Source: Puniceibacterium sediminis (GTDB lineage: Bacteria; Pseudomonadota; Alphaproteobacteria; Rhodobacterales; Rhodobacteraceae). Taken from it: 64,000 nt of DNA. The position numbers and the translations under genes were made by a program. Shown here one piece after another: positions 55,773 to 64,000 of this stretch; positions within the stretch are counted from its first letter, which is position 1; every line of letters starts with the position of its first letter. The stretch is from positions 1 to 64,000 of the forward strand of contig NZ_FZNN01000008.1 of NCBI RefSeq assembly GCF_900188035.1. The letters run 5' to 3'. A model generated the notes under the pieces. That model was given only the letters and a program-made list of their open reading frames with translations. It was not told the DNA's origin and did no database searches.

Positions 55773-56957
55773 ATGAAAACCAAGACAAAACTGCTGGCGT
55801 CGACCTTTGCCGCCCTGACCGCCGCCCTGCCCGCCACTGCGCAGGAATTGCCCTCTGCCAGCGATGGCGTGCTGAAGATCGGCCTCGTCTACACGCTGTC
55901 CGGCCCGGCTGCGGCGCTTGGCACGCAGGCGCGCGACGGCTTTCTGCTGGCGGTGAACCAGATCAAGGAAATCGGCGGCCTGCCGACTGAAATCATCATC
56001 ATCGACGATGAACAGCGCCCCGACCTCGCCGCCGACAAGGCCCGTGAACTGGTGGCCCGCGATCAGGTAGATTTTGTCGTCGGTCCGATCTTTTCCAACA
56101 TCCTTGGCGCGATCCACAAGCCCGTGACCGAAACCGGCACGATCCTGATTTCGACCAACGCCGGCACGTCCAGCTATGCGGGCGCAGAGTGCAACGAGAA
56201 TTTCTTTGTCACCTCCTACCAGAACGACCAGAACCACGAAGTCATGGGTGCCTATGCCCAGCAGCAGGGCTTTCAGAACGTCTTCCTGATGGCGCCGAAC
56301 TATCAGGCCGGCAAGGACAGCCTGAACGGGTTCAAACATTCCTACACCGGTGGCGTCGCAGGTGAGGTGTTCACCGAACTCGGGCAGCTTGATTTCAGCT
56401 CGGAACTGGCACAGATCGCGGCATTTCAGCCCGACGCGCTGTTCACCTTCATGCCCGGCGGCATGGGTGTGAACCTTGTGAAACAATACAGCCAGGCGGG
56501 CCTGACCTCGATCCCGTTCCTGTCGGCCTTCACTGTGGACGAAACCACCCTGCCCGCGACGCAGGACGCAGCATTGGGCCTGATGGGCGGCGCGAACTGG
56601 GCCCCCGATCTGGACAACGCCGCCAACAAGGCCTTCGTCGATGGCTACCTTGCCGCCTATGACGCCGTGCCCGGCACCTATGCGATGCAGGCCTATGATG
56701 CGGCTCAGCTGATCGATGCCGCAGTGCATTCGGTGGGCGGTGACCTGACCGACCGGGCGGCCCTGAAGGCGGCGCTTCACAAGGCCGATTTCGCCAGCCC
56801 GCGCGGTGATTTCAGCTTTGGCAACAACAACTTCCCGATCCAGGACTTCTATCTGGTCAAGGCGGAAAAGCGTGCAGACGGCAAGTTCCAGACCGCAATC
56901 GTGGAAAAGATCTTTGACGACTACAAGGACAACTACGCCGATCAGTGCCCGATGTGA
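55773..56957 (+). CDS. ABC transporter substrate-binding protein (branched-chain/aromatic type)
   Basis: A 394-residue periplasmic receptor. I chose the start MKTKTKLLASTFAALTAAL at 55773 with GGGAG before it; cleavage follows ATA. The type I binding fold begins LKIGLVYTLSGPAAALGTQARDGF, as in LivJ relatives. Members of this group near aromatic degradation genes bind benzoate-like acids. Ligand here: kynurenine, anthranilate or a related compound by context only. First gene of the five-gene importer. Confidence 0.88.
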   Translation: MKTKTKLLASTFAALTAALPATAQELPSASDGVLKIGLVYTLSGPAAALGTQARDGFLLAVNQIKEIGGLPTEIIIIDDEQRPDLAADKARELVARDQVDFVVGPIFSNILGAIHKPVTETGTILISTNAGTSSYAGAECNENFFVTSYQNDQNHEVMGAYAQQQGFQNVFLMAPNYQAGKDSLNGFKHSYTGGVAGEVFTELGQLDFSSELAQIAAFQPDALFTFMPGGMGVNLVKQYSQAGLTSIPFLSAFTVDETTLPATQDAALGLMGGANWAPDLDNAANKAFVDGYLAAYDAVPGTYAMQAYDAAQLIDAAVHSVGGDLTDRAALKAALHKADFASPRGDFSFGNNNFPIQDFYLVKAEKRADGKFQTAIVEKIFDDYKDNYADQCPM

Positions 56958-56998
56958 TCTGAACGACCCGATCTAGAAAACATGGGCCGGAGAGACGC

Positions 56999-57919
56999 AT
57001 GACAAACCTGTTCATCCTGCAACTGCTGAACGGCGCGCAGCTGGGGATTCTGCTTTTCCTCATCGCTGCGGGTCTGACGCTGGTGTTCGGAATCATGGAT
57101 GTGATCAATCTGGCCCATGGCGTGCTTTACATGATCGGGGCCTATCTTATCGCGACCTTTGCCGCCCTCACGGGCAGCTTCTGGGCCGGGCTGCTGCTGA
57201 TGCTGCCCGCTGCCCTTGTTGTCGGGCTGGTGATCGAACGGCTGGTGATCCGGCCGCTCTATGCCCGCTCGCATCTGGATCAGGTTCTGGCAACCTTTGG
57301 CCTCGTGATGATCGTGAACGAAGGGGTCAAGATCCTCTGGGGTGCATCCCCCCTGTCCGTACCCATGCCGGAATTGCTGAGCGGGTCGATCCCGCTGATC
57401 GGGCCGCTGCAATACCCCGTCTACCGCCTTGCGATCATCGCGGCGGGGCTGGGCATCGCCGCGGGGCTTTATGTTCTGGTCAATCATACCCGGGTGGGGA
57501 TGCTGCTGCGCGCAGGCGCCACCAACCGTGAAATGGTGTCTGCCCTTGGCGTCGACATCGGCAAGCTGTTTTCGCTGGTCTTTGCCCTTGGCGCACTGCT
57601 CGCCTGTTTTGCCGGGGCCATCGTCGCGCCCATCCTGTCGGTGGATACCGGCATGGGGGAAAGCGTGCTGATCCTGACCTTTGTCGTCGTGGTAATCGGC
57701 GGAATCGGGTCAATCCGCGGCGCATTCATGGGTGCGCTGCTGGTGGCGATTGTGGACACTCTGGGCCGCACCTTTGGCCCGATCCTGCTGCGCTATGTTA
57801 TGGAGCCATCCGCTGCGGGCCAGACCGGCCGTATGCTGGCACCGATGCTCGTCTACATCCTGATGGCAGCGATCCTGTTCGCCCGCCCGCAGGGCCTGTT
57901 CGGGCAACGCACGACATGA
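56999..57919 (+). CDS. ABC transporter permease, LivH type
   Basis: A 306-residue permease with about eight hydrophobic segments. The opening LQLLNGAQLGILLFLIAAGL and the later FGIMDVINLAHGVLYMIGAY are LivH hallmarks, with RAGATNREMVSALGVDIGKLF as the ATPase-coupling loop. It pairs with the LivM-type permease whose ATG overlaps its stop (ATGA). Confidence 0.92.
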   Translation: MTNLFILQLLNGAQLGILLFLIAAGLTLVFGIMDVINLAHGVLYMIGAYLIATFAALTGSFWAGLLLMLPAALVVGLVIERLVIRPLYARSHLDQVLATFGLVMIVNEGVKILWGASPLSVPMPELLSGSIPLIGPLQYPVYRLAIIAAGLGIAAGLYVLVNHTRVGMLLRAGATNREMVSALGVDIGKLFSLVFALGALLACFAGAIVAPILSVDTGMGESVLILTFVVVVIGGIGSIRGAFMGALLVAIVDTLGRTFGPILLRYVMEPSAAGQTGRMLAPMLVYILMAAILFARPQGLFGQRTT

Positions 57920-58899
57920 GTGTCTCAGCCCCCCCCACAGCCCGCCGCCCTGTTCTGATGTCCGCGCGGATCTGGTTCGCGCTGCTGATCTTTGCCGGTT
58001 TTGCTGCCCTGCCCCTCATCGCCGTGGTGACAGACGATCCCTTTCTGCTGCTGATCGGCACCCGCATCCTCGCCTATGCCATCGCCGCGATGGCGCTGGA
58101 CCTGATCCTTGGCTACGGCGCGATGGTCAGCTTTGGCCATGCGGCATACCTCGGGTTCGGGGCCTATGCCGTGGCAATCCTGAACAGCTATGGCGTGACC
58201 GATCTGACCCTGCACATCACTTTCGCCGTGGCGATTTCCGCGCTTTTTGCTACGATCACCGGTGCGATTTCGCTGCGCACACGCGGCGTCTACTTTATCA
58301 TGATCACTCTGGCCTTCGGGCAGATGGCCTATTTCTTCTTTGTCTCTCTCTCGGCCTATGGCGGCGATGACGGCACACCTCTGGCGACCCGCTCCACCCT
58401 GTTCGGCAGCGCCGCGCTAGAGGATGACAGGGTGATGTTCTACGTCGCCCTCGCCCTGCTGATCGCGCTGTTCATCGTCGCCACCCGCATCGTCGGGTCG
58501 CGCTTTGGCCGCGTGCTGATCGGCACCCGCGAAAACCCCGTGCGGATGGAAGCGATTGGCCTCTCGCCCTTCCGCTACCAGCTGACGGCCTTCGTGATCT
58601 CGGGCTGCATGACCTCGGTCGCGGGGGTGATCCTTGCCAATCAGGCCGAATTCGTCTCGCCCGCCTTCATGTCCTGGCATCGCTCGGGCGAGCTGATCGT
58701 GATGGTCGTGCTGGGCGGCATCGGCAACCTCACCGGTGCCATCGGCGGCGCTGTCGTGGCGCTGCTGCTCGAAGACTGGCTTGCCGTTCTGACCGAACAC
58801 TGGCGGCTGCTGTTCGGCGTCTTTCTGATCCTCATGGTGCTCTATTCGCCGCACGGGATCACCGGCGCGCTGGAACGTTTCACAAGGGGGCGGAAATGA
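57916..58899 (+). CDS. ABC transporter permease, LivM type
   Basis: A 327-residue permease. Family signatures are YAIAAMALDLILGYGAMVSF, GHAAYLGFGAYAVAIL, LRTRGVYFIMITLAFGQM and GTRENPVRMEAIGLSPFRYQL (coupling loop). It completes the membrane channel with the LivH-type protein. It overlaps neighbours on both sides by ATGA. Confidence 0.92.
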   Translation: MSVSAPPTARRPVLMSARIWFALLIFAGFAALPLIAVVTDDPFLLLIGTRILAYAIAAMALDLILGYGAMVSFGHAAYLGFGAYAVAILNSYGVTDLTLHITFAVAISALFATITGAISLRTRGVYFIMITLAFGQMAYFFFVSLSAYGGDDGTPLATRSTLFGSAALEDDRVMFYVALALLIALFIVATRIVGSRFGRVLIGTRENPVRMEAIGLSPFRYQLTAFVISGCMTSVAGVILANQAEFVSPAFMSWHRSGELIVMVVLGGIGNLTGAIGGAVVALLLEDWLAVLTEHWRLLFGVFLILMVLYSPHGITGALERFTRGRK

Positions 58900-59645
58900 G
58901 CCTTCTGTCAGTGCGCAACCTTTGCAAGAATTACGGCGCCCTCGAGGTGACCCGCGATGTCTCGCTCGATGTTCAGCCCGGCGAATTGCACGCCATCATC
59001 GGCCCCAATGGCGCGGGCAAGACCACGCTGATCGGGCAGCTGTCTGGCCAGATCGAACCGGATTCGGGGACTGTCTCGCTCGAAGGGCAGGACATCACCA
59101 AACGCTCCATGGCTGAACGCGTGCACCTTGGCCTTGCGCGATCCTTCCAGATCACCTCGATCCTGCCGCGCTTTACCGTGCTTGAGAACGTGGCGCTGGC
59201 CGTGCAGGCCCGGTCGGGGTCCTCCTTCCGCTTCTTTGCACCTGTCGCCACCGAAAAACCCCTGAACGACGCCGCGATGCAGGCGCTGGTCGAGGCTGGG
59301 CTTGCGGACCGCGCCGGGGTGCGGGCCAGCGCCCTGTCCCATGGTGAACACCGTCGACTGGAACTGGCGATTGCGCTGGCCACCGAACCCAAGGTCTTGC
59401 TGCTGGACGAACCGCTCGCCGGTACGGGCGGCGAAGAGGCTGATGCGTTCATCGAACGACTGCGCGCGCTCAAGGGCCGCTTTGCCATCGTGCTGATCGA
59501 ACATGATATGGAGGCGGTCTTTGCCCTTGCCGACAGGATCTCGGTGCTGGTCTATGGTGAAATCATCGCCTCGGGCACGCCGGACGTGATCCGCAACGAT
59601 CCCAAAGTCCGCGCCGCCTATCTCGGTGATGAGGAGGCTGCCTGA
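58896..59645 (+). CDS. ABC transporter ATP-binding protein, LivG type
   Basis: A 249-residue ATPase with Walker A GPNGAGKTT, Q-loop region ARSFQITSILPRFTVLENVAL, signature SHGEHRRLELAIAL (variant of LSGGQ) and Walker B VLLLDEPLAG. The length and C-terminal YGEIIASGTPDVIRNDPKV are those of LivG. It powers import with its partner LivF. Confidence 0.92.
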   Translation: MSLLSVRNLCKNYGALEVTRDVSLDVQPGELHAIIGPNGAGKTTLIGQLSGQIEPDSGTVSLEGQDITKRSMAERVHLGLARSFQITSILPRFTVLENVALAVQARSGSSFRFFAPVATEKPLNDAAMQALVEAGLADRAGVRASALSHGEHRRLELAIALATEPKVLLLDEPLAGTGGEEADAFIERLRALKGRFAIVLIEHDMEAVFALADRISVLVYGEIIASGTPDVIRNDPKVRAAYLGDEEAA

Positions 59646-60331
59646 TGCTCGAAGTCACCGGACTGACCGCCGCCTACGGCGACAGCCGCATCCTTTTCGG
59701 CATCGACCTGCATGTCGCCAAGGGCGAAGTCGTGACCCTGCTGGGCCGCAACGGCATGGGCAAGACGACGACGATCCGCTCGATCTTTGGCCTGCTCAAA
59801 CCGACCGGTGGCACGGTCCGGATCGACGGTCAGGATCTGACCGGGGCCGAACCGCATCTGGTGGCGGGCGCCGGTCTGGGTCTGGTGCCCGAGGGCAGAC
59901 AGATCTTTCCCACACTGACAGTGCAGGAAAACCTTCAGGCGACCGCGACCAAAGGCAAATGGACCCTGCAAGGGATCTACGACCTGTTCCCACGCCTGCA
60001 CGAACGCCGCCGCAACATGGGCAACCAGCTGTCTGGGGGCGAACAGCAGATGCTGGCCATCGGGCGCGCGCTCATGACCAATCCCCGCCTCGTGGTGCTG
60101 GATGAGGCGACCGAAGGCCTTGCCCCGCTGATCCGCGCCGATATCTGGGCCTGCCTCACCCGGCTCAAATCCGAGGGCGAGGCGATCCTTGTCATCGACA
60201 AGAACGTCGACGCGCTGACAAAATTCGCCGACCGCCATGTGGTGATCGAAAAGGGCCAGGTCGTGTGGCAGGGCACGACGGCTGATATTCTGGCGACCCC
60301 GGACGTCAAGGACCGGTTCCTGCATGTCTGA
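59645..60331 (+). CDS. ABC transporter ATP-binding protein, LivF type
   Basis: A 228-residue ATPase with Walker A GRNGMGKTT, GLVPEGRQIFPTLTVQENL (LivF-type Q-loop), signature LSGGEQQMLAIGRAL and Walker B LVVLDEATEGLAP. Its start overlaps the LivG stop by one base, so subunits are made in ratio. Last gene of the importer. Confidence 0.92.
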   Translation: MLEVTGLTAAYGDSRILFGIDLHVAKGEVVTLLGRNGMGKTTTIRSIFGLLKPTGGTVRIDGQDLTGAEPHLVAGAGLGLVPEGRQIFPTLTVQENLQATATKGKWTLQGIYDLFPRLHERRRNMGNQLSGGEQQMLAIGRALMTNPRLVVLDEATEGLAPLIRADIWACLTRLKSEGEAILVIDKNVDALTKFADRHVVIEKGQVVWQGTTADILATPDVKDRFLHV

Positions 60332-60349
60332 CCCAACCCAAAGGACCTC

Positions 60350-60808
60350 ATGATGAAGATGATCCCCGGTGTGACAAAATCCGGTTCCGGCATGGACAAT
60401 ATCAGCTGGAACATCCTCGGGCAGACCTATGTGCCCAAGCAACATTCTGAATCCTCGATGTCGTGGCACGCGACCCTGCCCAAGGGCACATTCGTGCCGC
60501 CGCACATCCACCCCCATCAGGACGAATTCATCTATGTTCTCGAAGGCCGGTTCGATCTGCTGCTGAACGGGGTCGAAACCTATGCCGAACCCGGTGATCT
60601 GATCCGCCTGCCGATGGGCATTCCGCACGGCATCTTCAACAAGACCGACACCACCATCAAATGCCTGTTCTGGGTCGCCCCGTCCCGCAGGCTTTATGAT
60701 CTGTTCTGGGCTCTGCACAACCTGGGCCCCAAGGCCAATCCGGCGGATGTGGTCGCCGTTTCCGCCCAGCACGAGGTCGATTTCCTGCCCCCGCCCGAGG
60801 AGGCGTAA
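60350..60808 (+). CDS. Cupin protein 2 of the aminobenzoyl-CoA regulon
   Basis: A 152-residue single-domain cupin, clearly a paralogue of the one at 47708-48157. The metal ligands fall on the same residue numbers: His52, His54, Glu59 (PHIHPHQDEF) and His93 (IPHGIFN). It also shares WNILGQTY and SAQHEVDFLPP. It sits 18 bp after LivF and abuts the next gene (TAAATG), so it belongs to the plus arm. Function unknown; both cupins could form a hetero-oligomer or act on related intermediates. Confidence 0.85.
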   Translation: MMKMIPGVTKSGSGMDNISWNILGQTYVPKQHSESSMSWHATLPKGTFVPPHIHPHQDEFIYVLEGRFDLLLNGVETYAEPGDLIRLPMGIPHGIFNKTDTTIKCLFWVAPSRRLYDLFWALHNLGPKANPADVVAVSAQHEVDFLPPPEEA

Positions 60809-62056
60809 ATGAAGGTCCTGATCGCAGGCGCCGGGATCGGCGGGCTGGTGACGGCCTTGATGCTGCACCGGCGCGGCATCCCCGTCCAAGTGTTCGAGGC
60901 ATCGCGCGAAGTGCGCGAAGTCGGCGTGGGGATCAACGTCCTGCCCCACGCAATCCGGGAGCTTGAGGCATTGGGCCTCCTGCCCGCCCTCGACAAGGTC
61001 GGCGTTCGCACACGCAAGCTGTCCTACCTCACCAAGCAGGGGCAAGAGGTCTGGTCTGAACTGCGCGGCCTGCATGCGGGCCACGAGGTGCCACAGTTTT
61101 CGATCCACCGGGGCCGACTGCAAAAGACGATCTATGACGCGGTGATTGCCCGTCTCGGGCCGGATTCGGTGCTGACCGGCCGCCGCATGGCCGGCTTTGT
61201 TCAGGATGAATCCGGCGTAACCGCGCATTTCACGGATTCGGTCGAAGGCGGTCCGGGCATCAGCGCCCGGGGCGATGTTCTGATCTGTGCCGACGGCATC
61301 CATTCGCAGGGGCGCAAGACATTTTACCCAGACGAAGGCGCGCCCAGTTGGCAGGGCGTCGCCATGTGGCGTGGTGCTGCGGACTGGCCGGTCTGGCTGG
61401 ATGGCGAAAGCATGGCCATCGGCGGCGGGCTGGGTGGCAAGTTCGTGCTCTATCCCATCGCCCCCGCCAGGGACGGCAAGCAGCTGACAAACTGGGTGGT
61501 GAATATCCGCATCAAGGATCCCGCCATTTCCGGCCCGCCGCCGGACAACTGGTCACGTCAGGTGCCGCTCGCGACCGTGCTGCCGCATGCCAAACGTTTC
61601 AACGTACCGGGCATGGACATCGAAGGGCTGGTGCGTGCCACCCCCGCGATTTTCGAATACCCGATGGCGGACCGCGATCCCCTGCCCCGCTGGACATTTG
61701 GCCGCGTCACCCTGCTGGGCGATGCGGCGCATCCCATGTACCCGGTCGGATCAAACGGTGCCTCGCAGGCGATACTGGATGCCCGCTGCATTGCCGACAA
61801 TCTGGCCACGGCGGAACATCCGCGTGCCGCGCTCTGGGCCTATGAAAAGGGCCGCCTGCCAAAGACTGCCGAAGTGGTGCGCACCAACCGGCTTGGCGGA
61901 CCCGAGCGGGTAATCGACGCCGTGGAAAAGCTCGCCCCCGCAGGCTTTGACGATATCGACCGCGTGCTCAGCCTCGAGGCGCGGCAGGCCATCGTCGGCG
62001 GCTATGCCAGCATGGCCGGGTTTTCCAGCGTCACAACCGGGCGCAAGGCGGGCTGA
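60809..62056 (+). CDS. FAD-dependent aromatic-ring monooxygenase
   Basis: A 415-residue class A flavoprotein hydroxylase. The N-terminal GAGIGGLVTALMLHRRGI and the later LLGDAAHPMYPVGSNGASQA are the two FAD-site motifs; EVGVGINVLPHAI is typical of the salicylate-hydroxylase/PhzS branch. It needs NAD(P)H and O2 to hydroxylate an aromatic ring. Which compound is unclear, because the fused monooxygenase in the other arm already acts at the CoA-ester level. It ends the plus-strand regulon. Confidence 0.87.
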   Translation: MKVLIAGAGIGGLVTALMLHRRGIPVQVFEASREVREVGVGINVLPHAIRELEALGLLPALDKVGVRTRKLSYLTKQGQEVWSELRGLHAGHEVPQFSIHRGRLQKTIYDAVIARLGPDSVLTGRRMAGFVQDESGVTAHFTDSVEGGPGISARGDVLICADGIHSQGRKTFYPDEGAPSWQGVAMWRGAADWPVWLDGESMAIGGGLGGKFVLYPIAPARDGKQLTNWVVNIRIKDPAISGPPPDNWSRQVPLATVLPHAKRFNVPGMDIEGLVRATPAIFEYPMADRDPLPRWTFGRVTLLGDAAHPMYPVGSNGASQAILDARCIADNLATAEHPRAALWAYEKGRLPKTAEVVRTNRLGGPERVIDAVEKLAPAGFDDIDRVLSLEARQAIVGGYASMAGFSSVTTGRKAG

Positions 62057-62476
62057 CCCATTCTGCGGCGTGGCGGACTGGCAGGCTGCGCGTCACCACA
62101 ATTGCGCGGCTGCCCGCGATCAAGCCACTTCATTGCCGCCGGGGGCGCGCTAACCCGTGGTCCGGGGCGTTGATGCGGGCAACTTCCCTTTCGCCCCCGC
62201 GCAAATGAACCCATGCTCCGGCGACGGAACTGGCCACATCGCGCGTTGAACCCAAAAGGCCGCAATCGGGGACAGTTTGAACATAACGGGACGACACAGG
62301 TTCGGCGCGCACATCAGATGTGCGCTCTTCATGCTTCAATTTCGGGTGTCCGACGCGCTGCAGGCATTGGCATTCACGGACCAGAAGCTATTGTCCGGCA
62401 CAACCACCGATTTTTCGGCCACCGGTCCCTCAACCGCTTCCCCGACCGTCCGCCAATTGAACGAAAGACATCACGC
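62057..62476. other. 420-bp intergenic region, no gene recognised
   Basis: It lies between the monooxygenase and the outer-membrane lipoprotein gene, both plus strand. The open frame of the latter extends back to 62213, but that part has no signal peptide or family resemblance. The region should hold the end of the catabolic transcript and the promoter of the next gene. I saw no clear hairpin and no copy of the TTCAAG palindrome. Confidence 0.5.
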
Positions 62477-63829
62477 ATGAACCTCCGCACTCCCGCCATG
62501 ACTATTGTGACACTTGGCCTTGCGGCCTGCACGGCTGTCGGCCCGAACTACAAGGCCCCCGACATAGCCCTGACCGCCAGCTATGTCGAAGGCGGCGCCG
62601 CGCCCATAGGCGATGTCAGCCAGCAGTTGTGGTGGACGGACTATCAGGACAAGACGCTGAACGCTCTGGTTGATCGGGGTCTTGCACAGAACCTCGACAT
62701 CCGCACCGCGATCGAACGCATCACCGAAGCACAGGCAAGCCTGCGCACTACCGGTCTGTCCTCTCAGGTGGGCGGCTCGCTCAGCGGCAGCCTGAAACGG
62801 TCCGGGTCGACGGGCGTCGATTATACGCAAAGCACCTCGGCAACGTTCAACCCCTCAATCATCCTCGACCTGTTTGGCGGCGAACAGCGGACCCGCGAAC
62901 AGGCACTGGCGCAACTCGAAGCCGCGCAGCTGGACGTGGGCGTCGCACGTCTGGCGTTTCTGTCCGCGCTGATCTCGAACTATATCGACGCGCGCTATTA
63001 CCAAGAGGCGCTGGCCATCACCCGTCAGAACCTCAGCAGCCGCGGCGAAACGCTGGATCTGGTCAAACGCCAGCGCAGTGCCGGGACGGTTTCGGATCTC
63101 GACGTCGCGCGCGCGCAGGCCGTTTACGACGAAACCCGGGCCAACGTCCCCTCGCTTGAGGCGAACTTTCTGGCCACGGTCTATGCCCTTGCGACCCTGC
63201 TCGCGGAACCGGCACAACCGCTGATCGCATCCCTGCAACGTGGCGCACCGCAGCCAAGGGCGCGCGGCAACAGCGGCGTCGGCATTCCGGCGGATCTGCT
63301 GCGCAACCGCCCGGACGTGCGTTCCTCCGAACGCGATCTCGCCGCCGCAGTGGCCGCCATCGGCGTCGCCGAGGCGCAGCTTTTCCCGGCGCTCAGCCTG
63401 AGCGGAACCGTGACCAGCGCGGCAACCCGCAGCTGGAATTTCGGCCCCGCCATCAGTATTCCGGTTCTGAACCAGCCGGTGCTGCGCGGAAACCGCGATC
63501 AGGCCATCAGCCGGGCGCGGCAGGCAGAACTGGCCTGGCGTGCCTCCGTTCTGGGCGCGGTCGAGGACGTTCAATCGGCACAGACCGCCTATAGCCGCAG
63601 CGCCGCCACGGTGTCGGCGACCCGCGCGGCCCTGACCTCCTACGAACGTGTGGTCGAACTGTCCCGCGCAACCTACGAAGGCGGCACCACAACCCTGCTC
63701 GACCTGCTGGATTCCGAACGTTCGCGCGGCAGCGCGCAACTGTCGCTGGCGCAGTCGGTGCGCGATCAGGCCAACGACTGGGGCACCTTGCAGATCGCCT
63801 CGGGGCGCGGCTGGAATTACCAGCGCTGA
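62477..63829 (+). CDS. Outer-membrane efflux lipoprotein, NodT/OprM family
   Basis: A 450-residue TolC-like protein. I chose the start MNLRTPAMTIVTLGLAACTA at 62477; the lipobox LAAC makes Cys18 the lipid anchor. The opening VGPNYKAPD, then WWTDYQDKTLNALVDRGLAQ and the later LLRNRPDVRSSERDLAAAVAAIGVAEAQLFPALSLSG are standard for RND outer-membrane lipoproteins. It would form the exit duct of a tripartite pump. Neither an RND pump nor a membrane-fusion protein is upstream; an ABC gene follows, so it may serve a MacAB-type pump. Confidence 0.9.
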   Translation: MNLRTPAMTIVTLGLAACTAVGPNYKAPDIALTASYVEGGAAPIGDVSQQLWWTDYQDKTLNALVDRGLAQNLDIRTAIERITEAQASLRTTGLSSQVGGSLSGSLKRSGSTGVDYTQSTSATFNPSIILDLFGGEQRTREQALAQLEAAQLDVGVARLAFLSALISNYIDARYYQEALAITRQNLSSRGETLDLVKRQRSAGTVSDLDVARAQAVYDETRANVPSLEANFLATVYALATLLAEPAQPLIASLQRGAPQPRARGNSGVGIPADLLRNRPDVRSSERDLAAAVAAIGVAEAQLFPALSLSGTVTSAATRSWNFGPAISIPVLNQPVLRGNRDQAISRARQAELAWRASVLGAVEDVQSAQTAYSRSAATVSATRAALTSYERVVELSRATYEGGTTTLLDLLDSERSRGSAQLSLAQSVRDQANDWGTLQIASGRGWNYQR

Positions 63830-63903
63830 ACCGGCAACGGGGTTTCACACGCCCCGAACCCTGCTAGGGTTCGGCGTGCCCCGGCTGAAAGGACCCACGC
63901 CAA

Positions 63904-64000
63904 GTGCTGTCTGCCCGCGACCTGACCAAAAGCTTTACCACTTCCGAAGGGTCGCTTCAGGTGCTCAGCGGCGTCTCGGTCGATGTGGCACAGGGCGAAA
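63904..64000 (+). CDS. ABC transporter ATP-binding protein, start only (MacB/LolD type)
   Basis: The first 32 codons of an ATPase from a GTG start: LSARDLTKSFTTSEGSLQVL followed by SGVSVDVAQGE. This is the opening of MacB/LolD-type ATP-binding domains, just before Walker A, which lies outside the window. AGGA precedes the start. It follows the outer-membrane lipoprotein by 74 bp and may encode the inner-membrane part of the same efflux system. Confidence 0.75.
   Translation, partial: MLSARDLTKSFTTSEGSLQVLSGVSVDVAQGE

Noticed and set aside
55713-56780. 355-codon minus-strand frame opposite the substrate-binding protein
   Set aside because: A shadow of a clear periplasmic binding protein; composition is atypical and no motif is visible.
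59618-61303. 561-codon open frame on the minus strand
   Set aside because: It is antisense to LivF, cupin 2 and the flavin monooxygenase, all of which have clear motifs. No recognisable domain.
62213-62476. Upstream part of the frame of the outer-membrane lipoprotein
   Set aside because: The signal peptide with lipobox begins at 62477. The upstream residues would hide that signal.

Overview
The window looks like chromosome of a Rhodobacterales (Roseobacter-clade) alphaproteobacterium. The base composition is high in G+C. The gene neighbourhoods are typical of that order: lysC-ptsP; ctaC-ctaB-small ORF-ctaG-ctaE-SURF1-thrC-M16 peptidase; a DUF1178 protein; and a GTG/TTG start here and there. 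This assignment rests on recognising protein families and gene order by eye, not on a search.

Layout. 1-310: a transposon scar, with the start of an IS3-type orfA running off the left edge and inserted into the head of an IS481-type transposase. 488-7445 (minus strand): a ferric-reductase-like flavoprotein, then a tightly coupled operon of acetyl-CoA synthetase, fused E1 alpha/beta, E2 and an acyl carrier protein, with an FNR-type box (7492-7507) just upstream. 7508-8680: gene-poor DNA holding a decayed IS3 element with a 24-bp perfect inverted repeat. 8683-21510: mostly housekeeping genes (MurJ, YeiH exporter, glycosyltransferase, KDO transferase, DUF1178, SDR, SnoaL-like, aspartate kinase, PtsP, EcsC, GNAT, flavin reductase). 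21589-32458: SulP transporter, MTA phosphorylase, 3-oxoacid CoA-transferase, L,D-transpeptidase, TopA, DprA, TldD. 32666-36191: the aa3 cytochrome oxidase cta operon, including a 57-residue membrane protein. A strong terminator follows, then SURF1, thrC, M16 peptidase and GNAT in overlapping order. 40389-45222: MBL-fold hydrolase, FAD-linked oxidase, a CAT-anticodon tRNA, a hybrid histidine kinase and a lipoprotein.

The most interesting part is 45232-62056, a divergent catabolic regulon. The minus arm has ten genes, most joined by 4-base ATGA overlaps: anthraniloyl-CoA monooxygenase/reductase, SDR, MarR regulator, enoyl-CoA hydratase, acyl-CoA dehydrogenase, tryptophan 2,3-dioxygenase, cupin, aminobenzoate-CoA ligase, thioesterase and RidA. 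The plus arm has a kynurenine-formamidase-like hydrolase, a five-gene branched-chain-type ABC importer, a second cupin closely related to the first, and a flavin monooxygenase. A perfect 10-bp inverted repeat between the arms is a good MarR operator candidate. Together these suggest uptake and breakdown of tryptophan/kynurenine/anthranilate through 2-aminobenzoyl-CoA. No kynureninase is present in the window, and the paired cupins and the extra monooxygenase have no assigned step. The window ends with a NodT-type outer-membrane lipoprotein and the first codons of an ABC ATPase. I saw no rRNA, CRISPR array or prophage.
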